The notes: generated from the letters alone by a model not told the origin. 64,000 nt of DNA from Oleiagrimonas sp963817755 (GCA_963817755.1 CAWFPB010000003.1:992001-1056000); one strand, 5' to 3'. Shown: positions 19,631-30,262, numbered from the stretch's first letter. Program-made: numbers and translations.

Positions 19631-19672
19631 AGTATCGGTCTGCCCCGGAAGAGCCACATTGACCACGGTCAA
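19631..19672 (-). promoter_or_regulatory. FNR/ANR/DNR-type class II promoter upstream of usp operon
   Basis: A perfect 14-bp palindrome TTGACCACGGTCAA (19659-19672) fits the TTGAY-N4-RTCAA pattern of FNR/CRP-superfamily oxygen and NO regulators. On the minus strand a -10 candidate GATACT lies at 19636-19631. If that hexamer is taken as -12 to -7, the palindrome centre falls at exactly -41.5, the class II activator position. There is no -35 match, as expected for activator-dependent promoters. The inferred transcript would start near 19624, about 20 nt before the usp ATG. Confidence 0.65.
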
Positions 19673-19717
19673 CCGCAGCCATAATGGACGCGCCGGTCCT
19701 GACCCGGCGCGCGGGGA

Positions 19718-20863
19718 TCAGGCGCTGAACGGGACCCCGCCGATCCAGGTCTCACGTGTCGTCAACTCGTCATCGAGCACCACGAAATCGGCACGGCATC
19801 CTGCGGTGATGTGCCCGCGATCGGCGGCCAGGCCGAGGAAGTCGGCCGGATACGCCGACGCCATCCGCGCCGCCTCGGCCACCGGCAGGCCGAGCATGTG
19901 CACGCAGTTGCGCACGGCCGTGGCCATGTCCAGCGCCGAACCGGCCAGCACGCCGCCGTCGGTCCGGCAGATCCCGTCGCTGACGGTGATGGTCTGGCCA
20001 TGCAGTTCGAACCGGGCGGCATCGGTACCGACCGGCGGCATGGCGTCGGTGACCAGGAACATCTTGCCCTGGGCCTTGGCCGCGATCGCCACGCGCAGGC
20101 TGGCCGGATGCACGTGATGGCCGTCCACGATCAGACCGCACCAGCTGTCGGCATCCTCCAGCGCCGCACCCACCACGCCGGGCTCGCGGCTGGTGAACGG
20201 CGACATGGCATTGAACAGATGCGTGAAACCGCGCACACCGGCATCGAGGGCCGCGCGCATGGTGGCGTAGTCGGCCGCGGTGTGCCCGGCCGTGACCATG
20301 ACGCCCTGCTCCTGCAGCGCCGCCAGGGTCTGCGCGCTGACCCGTTCCGGTGCCAGGGTCAGCAACGTGATGCCGTGGCGCATGGAGCCAAGCAGCTCCA
20401 GTTCCTCGGCCGAGGGCTCGCGGAACTGGTCCGCATCGTGCACGCCCTTTCGCGCCGGCGCCAGGTAAGGCCCCTCGATATGAATGCCGAGCACCCCCGG
20501 GACGCCGCTGGCGATGGCCTCGTCCACCGCGGCGATGGCCGCACGCATCACCTGCACGTCGTCGCTGATCAGCGTCGGCAGGAAGCCGGTGGTGCCGAAG
20601 CGCCGGTGCGCCTCGGCGATGGCACGAATGCCGTCCACCGTCGGCGCCTCGTTGAACAGCACGCCGCCGCCGCCGTTGACCTGGCAGTCGATGAAACCGG
20701 GCAGCAGGTAGCCGCCTTCCAGGTCATGTCGCCTGGCGGCGCGCACGCGCGGATCGGACGGCAGTGCAAGGCCGGCGATGCGATCGTCGTCGACGAGTAC
20801 GGCGCATCCGCTCTGCAGGCCGTGATTGGTGAGGATGCGTCCGTTGATGAATGCTGTGGTCAT
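19718..20863 (-). CDS. nagA: N-acetylglucosamine-6-phosphate deacetylase
   Basis: The start at 20863 (MTTAFINGRIL) gives 381 residues. Features of NagA amidohydrolases are visible: GFIDCQVNGGGG near the start of the barrel, metal ligand Glu in HIEGPYL, His in TAGHTAA and THLFNAM, and catalytic Asp in VTDAMPP. It converts GlcNAc-6-P to glucosamine-6-P and acetate. The gene starts 13 bp after the gntR stop and is probably cotranscribed with it. No nagB or nagK is in the window, so the rest of the pathway must be elsewhere. Confidence 0.93.
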   Translation of the reverse strand: MTTAFINGRILTNHGLQSGCAVLVDDDRIAGLALPSDPRVRAARRHDLEGGYLLPGFIDCQVNGGGGVLFNEAPTVDGIRAIAEAHRRFGTTGFLPTLISDDVQVMRAAIAAVDEAIASGVPGVLGIHIEGPYLAPARKGVHDADQFREPSAEELELLGSMRHGITLLTLAPERVSAQTLAALQEQGVMVTAGHTAADYATMRAALDAGVRGFTHLFNAMSPFTSREPGVVGAALEDADSWCGLIVDGHHVHPASLRVAIAAKAQGKMFLVTDAMPPVGTDAARFELHGQTITVSDGICRTDGGVLAGSALDMATAVRNCVHMLGLPVAEAARMASAYPADFLGLAADRGHITAGCRADFVVLDDELTTRETWIGGVPFSA

Positions 20864-20876
20864 GCTCGATCGTTTC

Positions 20877-21647
20877 TCATGCGTTGGCGGGCGGTCCGTC
20901 CAAGGGTTCGGCCTGCAGTTCGGCGACGAAGTCGTAGGCATCGCCGCGATACCAGGACCGCGTGTATTCGGCCAGCCGGCCGTCCTGGATGAAGGTGCGC
21001 CGCTCCAGGGCCAGGCCGGCGCTGCCCTCGGGAACGCCGAGAAGCCGGGCCTGTTCGGCGTTGAAATTGACCGCGCGCAAACGCTGCAGGGCACGCACCG
21101 GATGGCAACCGAGCGACTCGAGCACCTCGTACAGCGAGTCCTCGATCATGTTCGGGTCGGCAATGATGTCCTGCGGAACGGCGGTGCGTTCCACGGCCAG
21201 CGGCTCGTCCGAGCCGTAGCGAAGGCGATACAAGCGCACCACCAGTGCGCCCGGCGAAAGGTTCAGCGCCATGGCCTCTTCCGGTGTCACCTCGCCGATC
21301 TCGCGCTCCATGAACACCGAGCGCGGGTTGAGCCCGCGCGCACGCAGGTCGCCGGTGAAACTGGTCAGCTTGGACAACGGCTTGACGATGCGCTCGGACA
21401 CGAAGGTGCCGGCGCCGTGTCGCTGGGTCAGCACGCCGTCCTCGACCAGGCCGGCCAGGGCCTTGCGCACCGTCACCCTGGACACCTCCAGCTGACGCGC
21501 CAGTTCGCGTTCGCTGGGCAGGGCATGGCCGGGCCCGATCAGGCCCTTCTCCACGCTGAGCCGAATCGCACGGCGCAGGCGCATGTAGGCCGGGGCGTGG
21601 CTGTCCCCGGCTTGCTGGCGATAGGCGTCGAGCAAGGCACTTTCCAT
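20877..21647 (-). CDS. GntR-family (HutC/UTRA subfamily) transcriptional regulator
   Basis: The ATG at 21647 gives 256 residues; an ATG nine codons upstream is less likely. An N-terminal winged helix (about 25-90, with PSERELARQLEVSRVTVRKA) is followed by a UTRA effector domain (about 105-250), the architecture of NagR/DasR regulators that bind amino-sugar phosphates. It sits upstream of nagA and is divergent from zwf, so it can control amino-sugar catabolism and perhaps the Entner-Doudoroff operon. The intergenic region holds several candidate operators. Confidence 0.9.
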   Translation of the reverse strand: MESALLDAYRQQAGDSHAPAYMRLRRAIRLSVEKGLIGPGHALPSERELARQLEVSRVTVRKALAGLVEDGVLTQRHGAGTFVSERIVKPLSKLTSFTGDLRARGLNPRSVFMEREIGEVTPEEAMALNLSPGALVVRLYRLRYGSDEPLAVERTAVPQDIIADPNMIEDSLYEVLESLGCHPVRALQRLRAVNFNAEQARLLGVPEGSAGLALERRTFIQDGRLAEYTRSWYRGDAYDFVAELQAEPLDGPPANA

Positions 21648-21655
21648 GCAACGAA

Positions 21656-21673
21656 AATACCAGTGCAATACCA
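21656..21673. promoter_or_regulatory. Direct repeat AATACCA upstream of gntR
   Basis: AATACCA occurs at 21656-21662 and again at 21667-21673, one helical turn (11 bp) apart, just 9 bp upstream of the gntR start codon. On the gntR strand this reads TGGTATT twice. The position suits autoregulation by the GntR protein. Confidence 0.4.
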
Positions 21674-21710
21674 ATCAGGCAAGGCTTCGAATGATTACGC
21701 CTTCATTACA

Positions 21711-21759
21711 ACCACTTGTCGCCAAGTGGTCCTATAGTGGTATGCTAAGTAAAACCACT
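21711..21759. promoter_or_regulatory. ACCACT/AGTGGT palindromic operator array upstream of zwf
   Basis: A perfect 8-bp inverted repeat, ACCACTTG-N4-CAAGTGGT, spans 21711-21730. A second inverted pair, AGTGGT at 21736 and ACCACT at 21754, follows, so four copies of the same half-site lie within 49 bp. They overlap the probable zwf promoter (TATAGT at 21733 or TATGCT at 21741 as -10 options). The spacing and symmetry suggest a dimeric repressor; the adjacent GntR protein is the obvious candidate. Confidence 0.55.
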
Positions 21760-21777
21760 TCTGCCCGAGGCGCAATC

Positions 21778-23236
<1,459 letters not shown>

Positions 23237-23253
<17 letters not shown>

Positions 23254-23971
23254 CCCGAACGCGGCGATCCCGGCATCGGATCGTCGCGGCCTGCACTGGC
23301 ATGCCTGCCAGGACAGCCGGCACCTGGCCGAGGCCCTGGCCGAGGCCGTCGCCGGTGACCTGCGCAACGCACTGCAGGCGCGCGGTCATGCCTGCCTGGC
23401 GCTGTCGGGCGGCAGCACCCCGACGCGCTTCATGCAGGAACTGGCGCAAAAAGAACTGGATTGGCCGAAGGTCACCGTGACCCTGGTCGACGAGCGCTGG
23501 GTCCCCTCCGACCATCCTCGCGCCAATGCCGGACTCGTGCGCACCCATCTGCTGCACGGGCCCGCCGCCCAGGCGACGTTCGTGCCGCTGTACGTGCGCA
23601 CGCCGACCCCCGAGGGCGGCATCGACCGGGTCCGCGCGCGCATCGACGCCCTGCCCCTGCCACTGGACGTGGTCGTGCTCGGCATGGGCGAGGACGGACA
23701 TACCGCCTCGTTCTTCCCCGGCGGTGATCACCTCGACGAGGCGCTGGACACGCACGGCCGCACACGCGTGCTGCCCATGCGCGCACCCGGCGCAGGCGAG
23801 CCGCGCATCACCCTGAGCCTGCCGGTGCTTGCCGGTGCCCGCGCGCGCTACCTGCTGATCGAGGGCGAGGCCAAGCGGCGCGTGCTGATCGAGGCGATCC
23901 AGGGTGCAAACCTTCCGATCGGTGCGCTGCTCGAGGCCGCACCCGGCGTCGAGGCCTACTGGGCACCCTGA
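23237..23971 (+). CDS. pgl: 6-phosphogluconolactonase
   Basis: The 244-residue protein belongs to the NagB/DevB-like sugar isomerase fold. Typical motifs are LSGGSTPTRF, LVDERWVPSDHPRAN and GMGEDGHTASFFPG. It hydrolyses 6-phosphogluconolactone made by Zwf. The start lies within zwf, so translation is probably coupled. edd follows after 58 bp. Confidence 0.95.
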
Positions 23972-24029
23972 TCCCCATTCACTTGCGTCGCCCTGCGGCG
24001 CGCCGGAACACGCTGTACCGAGGTACGCC

Positions 24030-25874
24030 ATGACACTTCATCCCGTCCTGCAAGAAGTCACCGAACGCATCACCGAACGCAGCCGGGCCACGCGCTCGGC
24101 CTATCTGCAGCGCATCGCCGCGGCTCGCGGCGACGGCCCCAAGCGACGCCATCTGTCGTGCGGCAACCTGGCCCACGGCTTCGCCGCCTGCGGCGCCGGC
24201 GACAAGGCCAAGCTGAGCGGCGATGCCACCCCCAACATCGGCATCGTCACCGCCTACAACGACATGCTCTCGGCGCACCAACCGTACGAGCGCTATCCGG
24301 ACCTGATCCGGCGCTTCGCGCGCGAGGCCGGCGCCACCGCGCAGGTCGCCGGCGGCGTACCGGCGATGTGCGACGGCATCACCCAGGGCCAGGCGGGCAT
24401 GGAGCTGAGCCTGTTCTCGCGCGACGTCATCGCGCTTTCGGCCGCGGTGGCCCTGTCGCACGACATGTTCGACGCCGGCCTGTACCTGGGCATCTGCGAC
24501 AAGATCGTGCCGGGCCTGATGATCGCGGCGCTGAGCTTCGGCCACCTGCCGGCGATCTTCGTGCCGTCCGGCCCGATGCCCAGCGGCCTGCCCAACGAGG
24601 AGAAGTCCAAGGTCCGCCAGCGCTATGCCGAGGGCAAGGCGACGCGCGAGGAGCTGCTGGAAGCCGAGTCGGCTTCGTACCACTCGCCCGGCACCTGCAC
24701 CTTCTACGGCACCGCCAACTCCAACCAGATGCTGATGGAGATCATGGGCATGCACCTGCCCGGCTCCAGCTTCGTCAACCCGGACACCCCACTGCGCGAC
24801 GCGCTGACCGAAGCCGCGGTACGCCGCGCGCTGGACATCACTGCGCTGGGACAGGACTACACGCCGGCCGGGCACGTCATCGACGAGCACAGCATCGTCA
24901 ACGGCATCATCGGCCTCAACGCCACGGGCGGGTCGACCAACCACCTGCTGCACCTGGTGGCCATTGCCGCCGCCGCCGGCATCCGCCTGGAGCTGGAGGA
25001 CTTCGACGCGATTTCCCGCGTCACCCCGCTGCTGGCGCGGGTGTATCCCAACGGCTATGCCGACGTGAACCACTTCCACAGCGCGGGCGGCATGCCGTTC
25101 CTGATCGGCACGCTGCTCGACGCCGGCCTGCTGCACGGCGACGTGACCACGGTCTGGGGCCAGGGCCTGGATGCCTACCGCAAGATGCCGACCCTGGACG
25201 CAGACGGCGCCCTGGCCTGGACCGACCCGGGCGAGAGCGGCAACACCAACATTCTCCGCCCGGCCGGCGAGCCGTTCCAGGCCGACGGCGGCCTGCGCGT
25301 GCTCGAGGGCAACCTCGGCCGCTCGGTGATCAAGGTGTCCTCGGTGCCCGACGATCGCCACGTGATCGAGGCCCCGGCGGTGATCTTCCACGACCAGAAC
25401 GATGTGCGCGCCGCCTTCGAGCGCGGCGAACTGGACCGCGACTTCGTCGCCGTGGTGCGCTTCCAGGGCCCGCGCGCCATCGGCATGCCGGAACTGCACA
25501 AGCTGACGCCGACCCTGTCCGTGCTGCAGGGCCGCGGCCACCGCGTGGCCCTGGTCACCGACGGGCGCATGTCCGGCGCCTCGGGCAAGGTCCCGGCCGC
25601 CATCCACGTCAGTCCCGAGGCCGTCGACGCCGGGCCGCTGGGCAAGGTGCGCGACGGCGACCTGATCCGCCTGGACGCCGATGCCGGCACCCTGGACGCG
25701 CTGGTCGATGACGAGGAATGGGCCGCGCGCGAGACCGCCCACGCCGATCTTTCCGCCAGCCACGTCGGCCTGGGCCGCGAGCTGTTCGCGCTGATGCGCA
25801 ACGCGGTCGGCACCGCCGATGCCGGCGCCAGCGTGTTCGGCACCGTCGATGCGCGCCACGCCGGCGACGCCTGA
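24030..25874 (+). CDS. edd: Phosphogluconate dehydratase
   Basis: The 614-residue enzyme belongs to the IlvD/Edd family. Motifs include YNDMLSAHQPY near the N-terminus and CDKIVPG and TDGRMSGASGKVPAA in the body. Cysteines for the 4Fe-4S cluster are present (MCDGITQGQ and the CDK site). It dehydrates 6-phosphogluconate to KDPG. The family's usual length is about 605 residues, so the protein is complete. eda follows after 24 bp. Confidence 0.96.
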   Translation: MTLHPVLQEVTERITERSRATRSAYLQRIAAARGDGPKRRHLSCGNLAHGFAACGAGDKAKLSGDATPNIGIVTAYNDMLSAHQPYERYPDLIRRFAREAGATAQVAGGVPAMCDGITQGQAGMELSLFSRDVIALSAAVALSHDMFDAGLYLGICDKIVPGLMIAALSFGHLPAIFVPSGPMPSGLPNEEKSKVRQRYAEGKATREELLEAESASYHSPGTCTFYGTANSNQMLMEIMGMHLPGSSFVNPDTPLRDALTEAAVRRALDITALGQDYTPAGHVIDEHSIVNGIIGLNATGGSTNHLLHLVAIAAAAGIRLELEDFDAISRVTPLLARVYPNGYADVNHFHSAGGMPFLIGTLLDAGLLHGDVTTVWGQGLDAYRKMPTLDADGALAWTDPGESGNTNILRPAGEPFQADGGLRVLEGNLGRSVIKVSSVPDDRHVIEAPAVIFHDQNDVRAAFERGELDRDFVAVVRFQGPRAIGMPELHKLTPTLSVLQGRGHRVALVTDGRMSGASGKVPAAIHVSPEAVDAGPLGKVRDGDLIRLDADAGTLDALVDDEEWAARETAHADLSASHVGLGRELFALMRNAVGTADAGASVFGTVDARHAGDA

Positions 25875-25898
25875 CCCCACTCCACGAGCGCAGACACC

Positions 25899-26534
25899 AT
25901 GAACGACCGCACCGACAAACTCGAATCCGTCCTCGCCCTGGCCCCGGTGGTTCCGGTGGTGGTGATCGAGGATGTCGCCCACGCCGTCCCGCTGGCGCGC
26001 GCCCTGGTCGCCGGCGGCACGCCCGCCATCGAGGTCACCCTGCGCACCCCCGCCGCGCTCGAGGCCATCCGCGCCATCGCCGCCGAAGTCGAGGGCGCGC
26101 ACGTCGGCGCCGGCACGGTGCTGGACGGCGCCCAGTACGAAGCCGCCGTGAAGGCCGGCGCCACCTTCATCGTCTCGCCCGGCAGCACCCCCGCATTGCT
26201 CGATGCCGCCGCGCAGCAGCCCGTCCCCCTGCTGCCCGGTGCCGCCAGCGCCAGCGAGGCGATGAATCTGCTCGAGCACGGCTACACGCTGCAGAAGTTC
26301 TTCCCGGCCGAGGCCGCGGGCGGCGTGGCCATGCTGCGCTCGCTGGGCGGGCCGCTGCCGGGCATCCGCTTCTGCCCCACCGGCGGCGTGAAGCCGGACA
26401 ACGCGCGCGAATATCTGGCATTGCCCAACGTGATCTGCGTGGGTGGCTCCTGGCTGACGCCCACCAAGCTCGTGCAGGCCGGCGACTGGACCGCGATCGA
26501 GCGGCTGGCCCGCGAGGCGGCCGCCCTGCGCTGA
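25899..26534 (+). CDS. eda: KDPG/KHG aldolase
   Basis: The 211-residue class I aldolase has the catalytic Schiff-base lysine in LQKFFPAEA and Glu in AIEVTLRT, plus the phosphate-binding GGVKPDN. It splits KDPG into pyruvate and glyceraldehyde-3-phosphate, and can act on 4-hydroxy-2-oxoglutarate. It ends the zwf-pgl-edd-eda operon and is followed by tRNA-Arg. Confidence 0.96.
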   Translation: MNDRTDKLESVLALAPVVPVVVIEDVAHAVPLARALVAGGTPAIEVTLRTPAALEAIRAIAAEVEGAHVGAGTVLDGAQYEAAVKAGATFIVSPGSTPALLDAAAQQPVPLLPGAASASEAMNLLEHGYTLQKFFPAEAAGGVAMLRSLGGPLPGIRFCPTGGVKPDNAREYLALPNVICVGGSWLTPTKLVQAGDWTAIERLAREAAALR

Positions 26535-26543
26535 ATCCGGCGG

Positions 26544-26574
26544 TTTCCGTTTTCCGGCCGCGCCCCGCTAGAAT
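26544..26574 (+). promoter_or_regulatory. Probable tRNA-Arg promoter
   Basis: A good -10 (TAGAAT, 26569-26574) lies 15 bp before the tRNA. The -35 is weak (TTTCCG or TTCCGT at 26544-26550, spacing 18-19). Confidence 0.35.
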
Positions 26575-26589
26575 GCCGGGCGCGCACAT

Positions 26590-26666
26590 GGCCCCGTAGT
26601 TCAGCTGGATAGAACAGCCGCCTCCTAAGCGGCAGGTCGCAGGTTCGAATCCTGCCGGGGTCGCCA
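26590..26666 (+). tRNA. tRNA-Arg(CCT)
   Basis: A full 77-nt cloverleaf is seen with acceptor stem GGCCCCG paired to CGGGGTC (one G-U), T-arm GCAGGTTCGAATCCTGC, anticodon loop containing CCT and an encoded CCA end. It reads AGG arginine codons. Confidence 0.95.
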
Positions 26667-26696
26667 TATGCCCGTCCGGCATGTACGCAAGCTTCT

Positions 26697-26704
26697 GATA
26701 CAAT
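26697..26704 (+). promoter_or_regulatory. Extended -10 promoter candidate for the aldehyde dehydrogenase gene
   Basis: The sequence TGATACAAT (a TACAAT hexamer at 26699-26704 next to a TG element) lies 49 bp before the ATG. No clear -35 is seen. The gene has a strong SD, AGGAGCG. Confidence 0.35.
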
Positions 26705-26752
26705 GTTCGTTTTGCGCGGATCCTCCGCGCCACGAACGACACAGGAGCGCTC

Positions 26753-28285
26753 ATGTCGCACGAGATTCTCAAGGCACTCGGCCTTTCCGACGTCAATTCC
26801 GGCACCTACCTGGGCAACGGCGAATGGTCGACGGATACCAGCGCCGGCCTGATCGAGGTGACCAACCCCTCGACCGGCGAGGTCATTGCCAAGGTCCACG
26901 GCACCAGCGCTGCCGACTACGAGACCATCGTCGAGCGCGCCCGCAAGGCGTTCGATGCCTGGCGCACCACCCCGGCGCCGCAGCGCGGCGAAGCCGTGCG
27001 CCTGTGCGGCGAAGCCCTGCGCAAGTACAAGGACGCCCTGGGCTCGCTGGTCAGCCTGGAGAACGGCAAGATCAAGCCCGAGGGCGACGGCGAAGTGCAG
27101 GAGATGATCGACATCGCCGATTTCGCGGTCGGTCAGAGCCGCATGATGTACGGCCTGACCATGCATTCGGAGCGTCCGGGCCACCGCATGTACGAGCAGT
27201 GGCACCCGCTGGGCGTGGTCGGCATCATCTCGGCCTTCAACTTCCCGGTCGCGGTGTGGGCATGGAACGCCATGCTGGCCGCAGCCTGCGGCGACATCTG
27301 CATCTGGAAGCCCTCGCCGAAGACCCCGCTGACCGCCATCGCCACGATGAAGATCTGCAACGAGGCGCTCAAGGCCGGCGGCTTCCCGGAAATCTTCTAC
27401 TTGTTCAACGACGGCAGCAACGAGCTGGCGCAGACCTTCGTCGACGACAAGCGCATCGACCTGGTCAGCTTCACCGGTTCGTGCGCGGTCGGCCGCAAGG
27501 TCGGCGTGCGCGTGGCCGAGCGCATGGGCCGTTCGCTGCTGGAACTGGGCGGCAACAACGCCATGATCGTGGACGAGACCGCCGACCTGAAGCTGGCCAT
27601 CCCGGCCATCGCCTTCGGTGCCGTGGGCACCGCCGGCCAGCGCTGCACCTCGACCCGCCGTCTGATCGTGCACGAATCCATCGCCCAGGAAGTGACCGAG
27701 AAGCTGGTCAAGGCCTACAAGCAGATCGAGACCAAGATCGGCGACCCGACCGACCCGGCCACCCTGATGGGTCCGCTGATCGATGAAAGCTCGGTCGAGC
27801 GCTTCACCAAGGCGCTGGAAACGGCCAAGGCGGCCGGCGGCACCGTCGCCACCGGTGGCGAGAAGCTGGATCGCCCCGGCAACTTCGTCACCCCGGCCAT
27901 CGTCACCGGCCTGCCCGGCGATGCGGACATCGTGCGCACGGAAACCTTCGCCCCGATCCTGTACGTGATCCCGTACAGCGACCTGGACGACGCCATCGCG
28001 CTGCAGAACAGCGTGCCGCAGGGCCTGTCCAGCGCGTTCTTCACGCTGAACATGCGCCACGCCGAGAAGTTCCTGTCGGCGACCGGTTCGGACTGTGGCA
28101 TCGCCAACGTCAACATCGGCACCTCCGGCGCCGAGATCGGTGGCGCCTTCGGCGGCGAGAAGGAAACCGGCGGCGGTCGCGAATCCGGCTCCGACGCCTG
28201 GCGCGCCTACATGCGTCGCCAGACCAACACCATCAACTGGTCGTCGGAACTGCCGCTGGCGCAGGGCATCAAGTTCGAGATCTGA
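26753..28285 (+). CDS. ALDH7-family aldehyde dehydrogenase (piperideine-6-carboxylate dehydrogenase type)
   Basis: The 510-residue protein is an NAD-dependent aldehyde dehydrogenase. Catalytic Cys occurs in AGQRCTSTRR, the general base Glu in ELGGNNAM and the coenzyme segment in ISAFNFPVAVWAWN. The ELGGNNA and RCTSTRR forms and the C-terminal GGAFGGEKETGGGRESGSDAW are typical of ALDH7A1/AmaB, which oxidises alpha-aminoadipate semialdehyde in lysine catabolism. It stands as a single transcription unit between tRNA-Arg and a strong terminator. Confidence 0.9.
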   Translation: MSHEILKALGLSDVNSGTYLGNGEWSTDTSAGLIEVTNPSTGEVIAKVHGTSAADYETIVERARKAFDAWRTTPAPQRGEAVRLCGEALRKYKDALGSLVSLENGKIKPEGDGEVQEMIDIADFAVGQSRMMYGLTMHSERPGHRMYEQWHPLGVVGIISAFNFPVAVWAWNAMLAAACGDICIWKPSPKTPLTAIATMKICNEALKAGGFPEIFYLFNDGSNELAQTFVDDKRIDLVSFTGSCAVGRKVGVRVAERMGRSLLELGGNNAMIVDETADLKLAIPAIAFGAVGTAGQRCTSTRRLIVHESIAQEVTEKLVKAYKQIETKIGDPTDPATLMGPLIDESSVERFTKALETAKAAGGTVATGGEKLDRPGNFVTPAIVTGLPGDADIVRTETFAPILYVIPYSDLDDAIALQNSVPQGLSSAFFTLNMRHAEKFLSATGSDCGIANVNIGTSGAEIGGAFGGEKETGGGRESGSDAWRAYMRRQTNTINWSSELPLAQGIKFEI

Positions 28286-28311
28286 TCGAACGCGATCCTT
28301 TCGCACCAATG

Positions 28312-28341
28312 AAGAGCCGGGCCTGTGCCCGGCTCTTTTTT
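28312..28341 (+). terminator. Rho-independent terminator after the ALDH gene
   Basis: A perfect 11-bp stem (AAGAGCCGGGC and complement) with loop CTGT is followed by a run of six T. Confidence 0.9.
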
Positions 28342-28410
28342 GTCTGCGTCCACGGCATGCGCGACAGCAGGCGTTTACAATGGAGCCTGGATCACCGGAG
28401 ACGCCAGTAC

Positions 28411-29175
28411 ATGCAGGTTCCCTTCGATTTTACCGGCTACCGGGTGCTGGTCGCCGGCGGCAGCAAGGGCATCGGCCGTGCCATCGCACTCGGCTTCGCC
28501 CGGGCCGGCGCGGCCGTTTCGGTCTGCGCGCGCGGCGAGAAGTCGCTGGAAGCCGTCGATGGCGACATGTCCGCATTCGGCGGCACGGTGCACACGCATG
28601 CCTGCGACCTGGCCGACGCCGACCAGATCGCACAGTGGATCGATGCCGCGGCGCAGGTCCTGGGCGGCATCGACGTGCTGGTCAACAACGCCTCCGGCTA
28701 CGGCTTCGACGGCACCGACGACGCCAGCTGGATCGCCGACTTCAATGTCGACCTGATGGCCGCGGTCCGCGCCTCGCGCATGGCGCTGCCGCACTTGGAG
28801 CAATCGGAGCACGCCAGCATCCTGCACACCAGTTCCATCGCCGCCTTCCACCCGCGCGCCTCCGGCGCCCCGTATGCGGCGCTGAAGGCCGCGCTGAGCC
28901 AGTACACCACCTCGCAGGCGCTGCAGCTGGCCCCCAAGGGCATCCGCGTCAACGCCGTCGCCCCCGGATCGATCGAGTTCCCGGACGGTATCTGGGACCG
29001 CACGCGCAGGAACGACCCTGAAGGTTACGCGCGCGTGCTTTCGCGGATCCCGTTCGGTCGCTACGGCGCGCCCGAGGACATTGCCGAACCCGCCCTGTTC
29101 CTGGCCTCGCCGATGGCCCGCTGGATCACCGGCCAGACCCTGGTCGTCGACGGCGGCCAGTCACTGCGCGGATGA
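28411..29175 (+). CDS. Short-chain dehydrogenase/reductase
   Basis: The ATG at 28411 gives 254 residues; the frame opens earlier but that part overlaps the terminator. The Rossmann motif GGSKGIG, the NNAS motif and the catalytic Ser and Tyr-x3-Lys (YAALK) are present, followed by the usual GQTLVVDGG end. It is an NAD(P)-dependent oxidoreductase of unknown substrate. Only 42 bp separates it from pyrD. Confidence 0.88.
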   Translation: MQVPFDFTGYRVLVAGGSKGIGRAIALGFARAGAAVSVCARGEKSLEAVDGDMSAFGGTVHTHACDLADADQIAQWIDAAAQVLGGIDVLVNNASGYGFDGTDDASWIADFNVDLMAAVRASRMALPHLEQSEHASILHTSSIAAFHPRASGAPYAALKAALSQYTTSQALQLAPKGIRVNAVAPGSIEFPDGIWDRTRRNDPEGYARVLSRIPFGRYGAPEDIAEPALFLASPMARWITGQTLVVDGGQSLRG

Positions 29176-29217
29176 ACGCCGTCCTGTCCACCTGCCTCTT
29201 CGCCACGAGCCAAGACC

Positions 29218-30252
29218 ATGTATGACAAGCTGCGACCCCTGCTGTTCGCGCTGGAACCGGAAACCGCCCACACGCTGACCCTGTACGGACTCGGCGTGGC
29301 CCAGCGCAGCAACTTCGCGCACTGGATCGCCCGGCCGCCACGCGACCTTCCGGTGCGCGCGTTCGGTATCGACTTCCCCAATCCGGTCGGCCTGGCCGCC
29401 GGCCTGGACAAGAACGCCGAACACCTGGACGCCCTGGCCGCGCTGGGCTTCGGCTTCATCGAGGTCGGCACGGTCACCCCGCGCCCGCAGGCCGGCAACC
29501 CGAAGCCGCGCATGTTCCGGCTACCGGCGCACGAAGCCCTGATCAACCGCATGGGCTTCAACAACGCCGGCATCGACGCGCTGGTGCGCAACGTCGAGAA
29601 ATCCACGTACACCGGCGTGCTGGGCATCAACATCGGCAAGAATCGCGACACGTCCAACGACGATGCGGTCAACGACTACCGCCTGTGCATGCGCCGCGCC
29701 TGGCCGCTGGCCAGCTACCTGACCATCAACATCTCCTCGCCCAACACCCAGGGCCTGCGCGACCTGCAGGAGGAAGACACCCTGCGCCGCTTCATCGGGC
29801 AGTTGCGCGAGGAGCAGGAGACGCTGGCCGGGCAGCACGGGGCGCGCAAGCCGATGCTGCTGAAGATCGCGCCGGACCTGGAAGATGCGCAGATGGATGC
29901 CATGGCCGCGGTACTGACCGCGGCCGGCGTGGACGGTCTGATCTGCACCAACACCACGCTCGACCGCAGCGGCGTGCAGGGCGCACCGCACGCCGACCAG
30001 GACGGGGGCCTGTCGGGTCGCCCGCTGCGCGATCGCGCCACGCAGGTGCTCAAGGGCATGCGCGAGCGCATGGGCGGTTCCGTGCCGATCATCGGCGTCG
30101 GCGGTATCGTCGAAGGCGACGACGCGGCCGCGCGCATGCGTGCCGGCGCCGACCTGGTGCAACTGTATACCGGCCTGATCTACCGCGGTCCGCACCTGCT
30201 CGGCGAATGCGTCGAGGAGATCCGCCGCCAGACCGCCGAGACATCGGATTGA
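29218..30252 (+). CDS. pyrD: Dihydroorotate dehydrogenase (quinone), class 2
   Basis: The 344-residue protein has the class 2 N-terminal helical membrane-association segment (MYDKLRPLLFALEPE) and the FMN barrel. The catalytic Ser lies in INISSPNTQGLR, and phosphate binding in GVGGI. It oxidises dihydroorotate with quinone at the inner membrane in pyrimidine synthesis. murB follows after 10 bp. Confidence 0.96.
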   Translation: MYDKLRPLLFALEPETAHTLTLYGLGVAQRSNFAHWIARPPRDLPVRAFGIDFPNPVGLAAGLDKNAEHLDALAALGFGFIEVGTVTPRPQAGNPKPRMFRLPAHEALINRMGFNNAGIDALVRNVEKSTYTGVLGINIGKNRDTSNDDAVNDYRLCMRRAWPLASYLTINISSPNTQGLRDLQEEDTLRRFIGQLREEQETLAGQHGARKPMLLKIAPDLEDAQMDAMAAVLTAAGVDGLICTNTTLDRSGVQGAPHADQDGGLSGRPLRDRATQVLKGMRERMGGSVPIIGVGGIVEGDDAAARMRAGADLVQLYTGLIYRGPHLLGECVEEIRRQTAETSD

Positions 30253-30262
30253 AGGACAACGC

